NCBI GenBank assembly: GCA_003586115.2
Contig: QVOM02000101.1
Coordinates: 27,443,376 to 27,507,375 of the forward strand
Length of the DNA: 64,000 bases
Source of the DNA: Salvator merianae
Lineage: Eukaryota > Chordata > Lepidosauria > Squamata > Teiidae
Direction: 5' to 3'
Position numbers and translations under genes: made by a program. Shown here in pieces: positions 59,272-64,000 of the stretch. A model generated the notes under the pieces. That model ran no database searches. It was not told the DNA's origin and saw only the letters and a program-made list of their open reading frames with translations. Numbering within the stretch: the first letter of the stretch is position 1; each line of letters starts with the position of its first letter.

Positions 59272-59518
59272 CTCTGTTTTTTAAACTTTGGTAGATAGAT
59301 TATCCTAAGATAAAGTGATCCTAGGGTCATGTGATATTTGAACTAATCCCATCTTCTGTTAGTACTATTATGTGTTCAAGGCTGAAAAAGAGGTCCTTTA
59401 AAAGTCCAGTACTTTTTAAACTCAAACAGGATAGTTCTACTGGTTATTTTGAACATCCCTTCATTTAATGTGAATCAGGTTCTATTTGAACCAGTTCAGA
59501 AGATCTCTGAACTAGAAC

Positions 59519-61030
59519 TTTACTTTACTTTTACTTTACTTTAATTTTGATTTATACCCCACCCTATACCAAAGAGTCCCAGGGCGGCTCACAAAAGCAC
59601 AGCAACAAATACAATAAAACCATTATAAAACATCATTAAAACACACAAAAAACTTATAGAACTTATAAAGCTATTACAATAAAAACCATAAAAACATTAT
59701 AAAATATTCCAAGGCCCTCACCACAAAACCACCATCACCCAACAACAACAGTCCGGAAGCAATGAGGGGGGTTTCTCAAAGGGTCAAGGTCCATATGCTT
59801 GGGCAAAGAGGAAGGTCTTTAGCAGGTGCTGAAACCCGAACAGAGGTGGTGCCTGGTGAATCTCAGTAGGGAGGCTGTTCCACAGCCTGGGGGCAGCCAC
59901 AGAGAAAATTCTCTCCCTCATCCCCACCCCCCGCACTAATGCAGGGGAAGGGATCACCAGGAGGGACTCCCCCTTTGACCTCAGTGTGCAGGGAGGCACA
60001 AATGGGTGGAGGCGCTCCTTCAGGTAGGCAGGACCCAAACCATTTAGGACTTTATAGACCAAAGTCAACACTTTGAATTGAGCCCGGAAACATATTGGAA
60101 GCCAGTGAAGACTTTTCAGGACCGGCAAGATATGTGCACGGCCTAGTTGACCTGACAGCAGATGAGCTGCTGCCAGCTCCAATTTCCGGACCGTCTTCAA
60201 AGGTAGCCCCATGTAGAGCACATTACAGTAGTCCAAACGGGAGGTTACCAGGCCATGCAGAACTGTGGCCAGGACCCCCACGTCCAAGTATGGACGAAGC
60301 TGCCGAACCAGTCGGAGCCTCTGTTAGGCACCCCTGGCCACTGCTGCCATGTGTAAATCAAGGGTCAGTGATGAATCCAGGAGGACTCCCAGATCTCGCA
60401 CCCGGTCGCTTAGGGGAAGAACTTTCCCATCCAACACCGGGTGTCCCGTGGTGACTGGAACACAGGGGCTCTGAACCCACAGAACATCTGTTTTGTCTGG
60501 ATTCAACTTGAGTTTATTGGTCCTCATCCAGCCCGACACCATCCCCAGGCAGGAGCCCAGCACAGAGAGTACTTCACCTGACTCTGCTGGAATCAAGAGG
60601 TAGAGCTGGGTGTCATCTGCATATTGACGGCACCCACCCCAAACTCCCTAATGACCTTCCCAAGTGGCTGCATGTAGATGTTAAACAGTAGTGGGGACAA
60701 CACTGAGCCCTGGGGAACCCAGCAAAGGAGTTCCCATGGCTGTGAGTGCTGGTCACCCACCACCACTCTCTGACACCTCCCCTGGAGAAAAGACTTGAGC
60801 CACTGCAAGACAGTGCCCTGAGGGCCCAGCTCCCAAAGTCAGTCCAGGAGGATACCGTGAACGATGGTATCAAATGCAGTTGATAGGTCCAGGAGAACCA
60901 ACACGGAGGCATGGCCCCTGTCCCTCTCTCGAAGTAGATCATCCATCAGGGTGACCAAGGCAGTCTCTGTATTGTAGCACCACCTGAAACCAGATTGAAA
61001 CACTGCCAGAAAGGACATCAAAAAGCTGCT
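59519..61030 (-). mobile_element. CR1/L2-like LINE, best-preserved copy
   Basis: On the minus strand 5' to 3': RT start FQSGFRWCYNTETALVTLMD and LVLLDLSTAFDTIVHGILLD (60839-61021), then SFLQGRCQRVVVGD and GVPQGSVLSPLLFNIYM (60660-60808), the catalytic box CRQYADDTQL (YADD at 60612-60623, in a shifted frame), RTNKLKLNPDKTDVLWV (60470-60530) and the C-terminal domain with SRLDYCNVLYMGLP, LKSLHWLPICFRAQFKV and FSVAAPRLWNSLPTEI (59784-60287, 167 open codons). The 3' end is a CCTGGGACTC, then GGTATAGGGTGGGGTATAAA type tail followed by TTTAC units (59518-59545 on plus). Only a few frameshifts break it. It is 5'-truncated, with no endonuclease domain. Confidence 0.93.
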
Positions 61031-61790
61031 ACACTTTTAGCATATGTCAAAGCAGCAACATGCCTTTGATATGCCTGCTGCATCCTCCAACTGCAATGTT
61101 TCCATCTGAGACATTTTTGCAAACACAGGAAATGGCTTTCTTCAGGGCTCAGTTATAGTGCCATAATGGCAGTGTGCAAATGCAGCAACTTATGCATCTT
61201 AATCAACTAATAAACATTTATCATCAAATGTTCATGGGTTAAGCTGCAAGTTGTCAAAACATGCGAACAATGAGAGATGTTTGAGCAACTGCTCCCATTT
61301 TGATAGTATTTCTTTTAACCTCTGCCTCTCTCCTTTGTGCATTACAAAGAGGAAAAAAAAAAAAAAACCTATCTTCCTCAATAAGAGTTCCATTATACGC
61401 ATAGACTAGCTACCTTCAATTTTTTTGCAGGGTCTGATATCATTCCTAACATAGAAGGAAAGATACTATGGATATATTAATGTTTCATGCTTAGTCATCT
61501 CTGGGTTTAACCATTATAGTGGGAGAAAAAAATCTGAGAGAGAGTTTGTAACTTTGGAGCTGCTAGCAAAAGATGTTTTTCATTCCTGAAAACTGCACAT
61601 AAACACTTCTTGGTAAATTTATACTGTATGATAATGCAACATAAACGTATAGCATTGATTGATCCACAAAATCTATGCTGTCTGGAAAATTAAATAAAAT
61701 TCCAATCTTAATATGTATATATAAAAAAACTAAAGTAAGAGTCAGGCATGAATAAATCCAAGATCTAGCAAGACTTGTTGTGACAAGTTG
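61031..61790. other. Unassigned sequence
   Basis: An A15 run near 61353 only. Confidence 0.4.
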
Positions 61791-61792
61791 TT

Positions 61793-62065
61793 AGAGATGC
61801 GCAAATTCAGTTCAATTTAGAACAGTTTGAATCAAACTCTTTTGCTCCACCTTGTTTGATTTGAATCAACCACTCCCCTGTTTGAAAGAATTTGATTTGA
61901 GCTAAACTGAACCAAGGGCTTTTGATCAAACACCATCCAACTGCATGGATCAATTCAAACTGTTCTAGAATGACTTATCTGGCTCTTTTGCTTCATAATT
62001 CTTGGTTGTAAAAAAAAAAAAAAAAAAGAAGAAGGAAGAAAAGAAAAGAAAAGAAAAGAAAAGAA

Positions 62066-62117
<52 letters not shown>

Positions 62118-62275
62118 GAGAAGAAAAAAAAAACATTTTCCAAACCTGTTTGAGTTTGATCTAGAATCAAGTCAGCATGTTCAACCTGGTTCTAGATTGA
62201 AACAAACTCAATAAACTCCAATTTGACTCACACTGAGCCTTTAACTTTGAGTCTGAGTATATCTCTACCTTGAGA
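61793..62275. mobile_element. hAT-like MITE with AAAAG/AAAG insert
   Basis: TAGAGATGCGCAAATTCAG starts it. The GTTTGAATCAAAC and GAATCAAGTCAGCATG words and the end GAGTATATCTCTA mark the TAGAGATG family. A large purine microsatellite occupies the centre. Confidence 0.55.
62010..62133. repeat. Poly-A / AAAAG / AAAG microsatellite
   Basis: An A17 run, about six AAAAG units, then about 15 AAAG units. Confidence 0.97.
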
Positions 62276-63550
62276 GTCTTGCAATCATAAATGAGCAGCA
62301 CTGAAGCTACATAACAAATTGTACTGAATAGTGAAGTTGTGATGTCTAAAGGAATGAAAATCACATGGTGACATTAAGCCATATGAAGATATTTTATGGA
62401 ATGAAACTAAAGACATGATATCCTTTTCTTCACCATTCCATACAGAAAGTGTCAAGACTATCAAGAAGCAGCAACATCTCCAGTCAGGTAGCTGACTTTT
62501 TAATAGGCCTATCATGCATATAAATCTGATCCACCATCCAGTAGGATAGAGTGAAAATTTTGGTGGGTACCAGTGGAATTTGAATGATCTTTTTCTTCAA
62601 ATTTTGATTTGTGAACACAAATTCTGTTCAGCCAAATTTTCATTTTCAGAATTAATTTCAATGCACATGTCTTCAAATGAACATATTCTTGAAAGAGATG
62701 TGCTGAGCTACTAGTGCTGAGACAATTTAGTGTCAAACAAATCTGACTTGTTTAACCCATTATTTAGATGAGTCAGGCTAAACAAATATGAATTTAGCTC
62801 ATATGAGAGCTGAACTTCCCAGATCTTTACAAGCCATTTCAATGCAGCTCAAGAGGAGAAAATTTTTCAAGAGTCTGTTCCAGGTTTGCCAAAAACTGTT
62901 GAAAAACTGTCAAATGCCATATACACTTTCCCTCCCCCAGGTTTTTCTATGGCTATGTTAATTGGTTTAGCAATTTCTGTGTCCATCCTTGTCTGTTCAA
63001 CCTGTACATAAGCTGCAGCTAAACTCTCTAAGACGACAGTCAGTCACATTCCCACAAAGATTTGCAGCACTCTTAGAGAAGAAGCTTCATCCATACTGTA
63101 CAAATTGAAGATTAAGTGACTGTCCCAGCTGACAGTCAACCCTTCTCTGAGTGTGCATATACCCTAATTCTTTTTAGATTTAATATTTAGATTACTAGGT
63201 TTTTCTTTGAATTGGAGCAGGTGTCTGTGGCTCAGGGGAAACCAGCAGACAGACAGCCATCCCATGAGGTGAACGGATGGGTGAATTTCATCTGAGTCCC
63301 CCCATTAATCCCTCCGAGTGAGTTGATCCTGAGTTGGTTGGTCAGCTTGCTGAATCAGATAGGTGGTTACTCTGTGCCATCTGTCCATACTGGTGATGCA
63401 CACAAGCCTCTTTGAATGATGCTGTTGCTCACGTCAATGCAAACCATGCCATGAAAAATTCCTCATGAACATTTCTAATTTTCACTAACTTATTTGCAAT
63501 CATAATTTAATTTGAAGAATGCACTCTCTGTATGTATGCTGCTATTATTT
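62276..63550. other. Unassigned sequence
   Basis: No features recognised. Confidence 0.4.
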
Positions 63551-63611
63551 ATCTATATCTATATCTATATCTATATCTATATCTATATCTATATCTATAT
63601 CTATATATCTG
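63551..63611. repeat. CTATAT hexanucleotide microsatellite
   Basis: About ten perfect units. Reverse complement of the 42499-42560 motif. Confidence 0.97.
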
Positions 63612-63734
63612 TCCATATATATGTAAGTTGCAAGTTTAAGGAACATATATTGATATTGGAAACAAATCAGGGAAACTTTATTCATACAAGATTTGTTCAT
63701 TCAAAGAGACCTGGATGATGAAAATATGTATGAT

Positions 63735-64000
63735 TAGGGACGTGCACGGAAGAATTTTCCACTTTTCGCTTCGCAATGCTGCGAAGCAATGGAGCTTCGT
63801 TTGCGTGCGAAAACTCTAGGCGCGAAAAGGGAGACTTTCGTTTTCGCTGCGAAAATCTTCGCAAAACCCGGGGGCACGTTATTTGAAAAATAAAGGAAAT
63901 AAACTATCGAAAAACATACACTTATTTCTGTAGGAAAACGCCCCACATATCCCCCTCTCCCTTCCACATTTGAGCGTGCCCTTGGTAGTTTAAGGAGGTA
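63735..64000. mobile_element. CpG-rich hAT element, cut by the window edge
   Basis: Begins TAGGGACGTGCACGGAAG and then matches the reverse complement of 58702-58963 over its whole visible length, with high identity and many retained CpGs. The 8 bases to its left are TGTATGAT. Confidence 0.85.

Noticed and set aside
1..64000. tRNA or tRNA-derived SINE heads
   Set aside because: No A-box/B-box pair with cloverleaf arms was seen. The LINE/SINE-type tails appear without a tRNA-like head.

Overview
The window is AT-rich vertebrate nuclear DNA dominated by transposable elements and long microsatellites. The mix points to a non-avian reptile, most likely a squamate (lizard or snake): an L1 clade, a CR1/L2-type LINE whose 3' end reads like 'CCACCCTGAGG...GGTATAAATAAATA', several families of short non-autonomous DNA transposons with hAT-type 8-bp target duplications, and long AAAG, AGA, GATA and TTTGG tracts. 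The lineage is an inference, because no host gene anchors it. There is no operon, rRNA, tRNA or CRISPR array. Only one reading frame looks as if it might belong to a host gene: a possible last exon on the minus strand at 8078-8484, family not recognised.

Layout. 0-10 kb: a LINE C-terminus remnant (483-770) abuts a CpG-rich, multi-hairpin MITE (773-1484); then a degraded relative, a pyrimidine tract, a candidate LTR-like segment (about 7.3-8.0 kb), the candidate exon and the start of a long minus-strand CR1/L2-like LINE (8796-10400). 10-20 kb: three more LINE pieces of the same clade (minus 11490-11995, minus 14238-15990, plus 18375-19375) separated by microsatellites. 19390-20059 is a 670-bp snapback element, essentially one palindrome. 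20-31 kb: more MITEs, an intact hAT MITE with a perfect 8-bp target duplication (27773-28090), and a 5'-truncated minus-strand L1 (29235-30153) flanked by a direct repeat of about 247 bp. 31-48 kb: hAT-like MITEs, an internally deleted plus-strand L1 (40261-41250) followed at once by a second hAT MITE with a perfect target duplication (41274-41624), and several microsatellites. 48-64 kb: LINE pieces, a nested insertion (a hAT element at 57780-58963 inside a multi-hairpin MITE), the youngest-looking CR1/L2-like LINE (59519-61030), and a hAT element running off the right edge (63735-64000).

The elements interact by nesting. LINE 3' tails and microsatellites sit inside hAT-like elements, a hAT element splits a MITE, and MITE arms carry further palindromes. 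The few CpG-rich stretches coincide with the elements that look youngest, while older copies show C-to-T decay in the same hairpins. This gives a relative age scale without any alignment.
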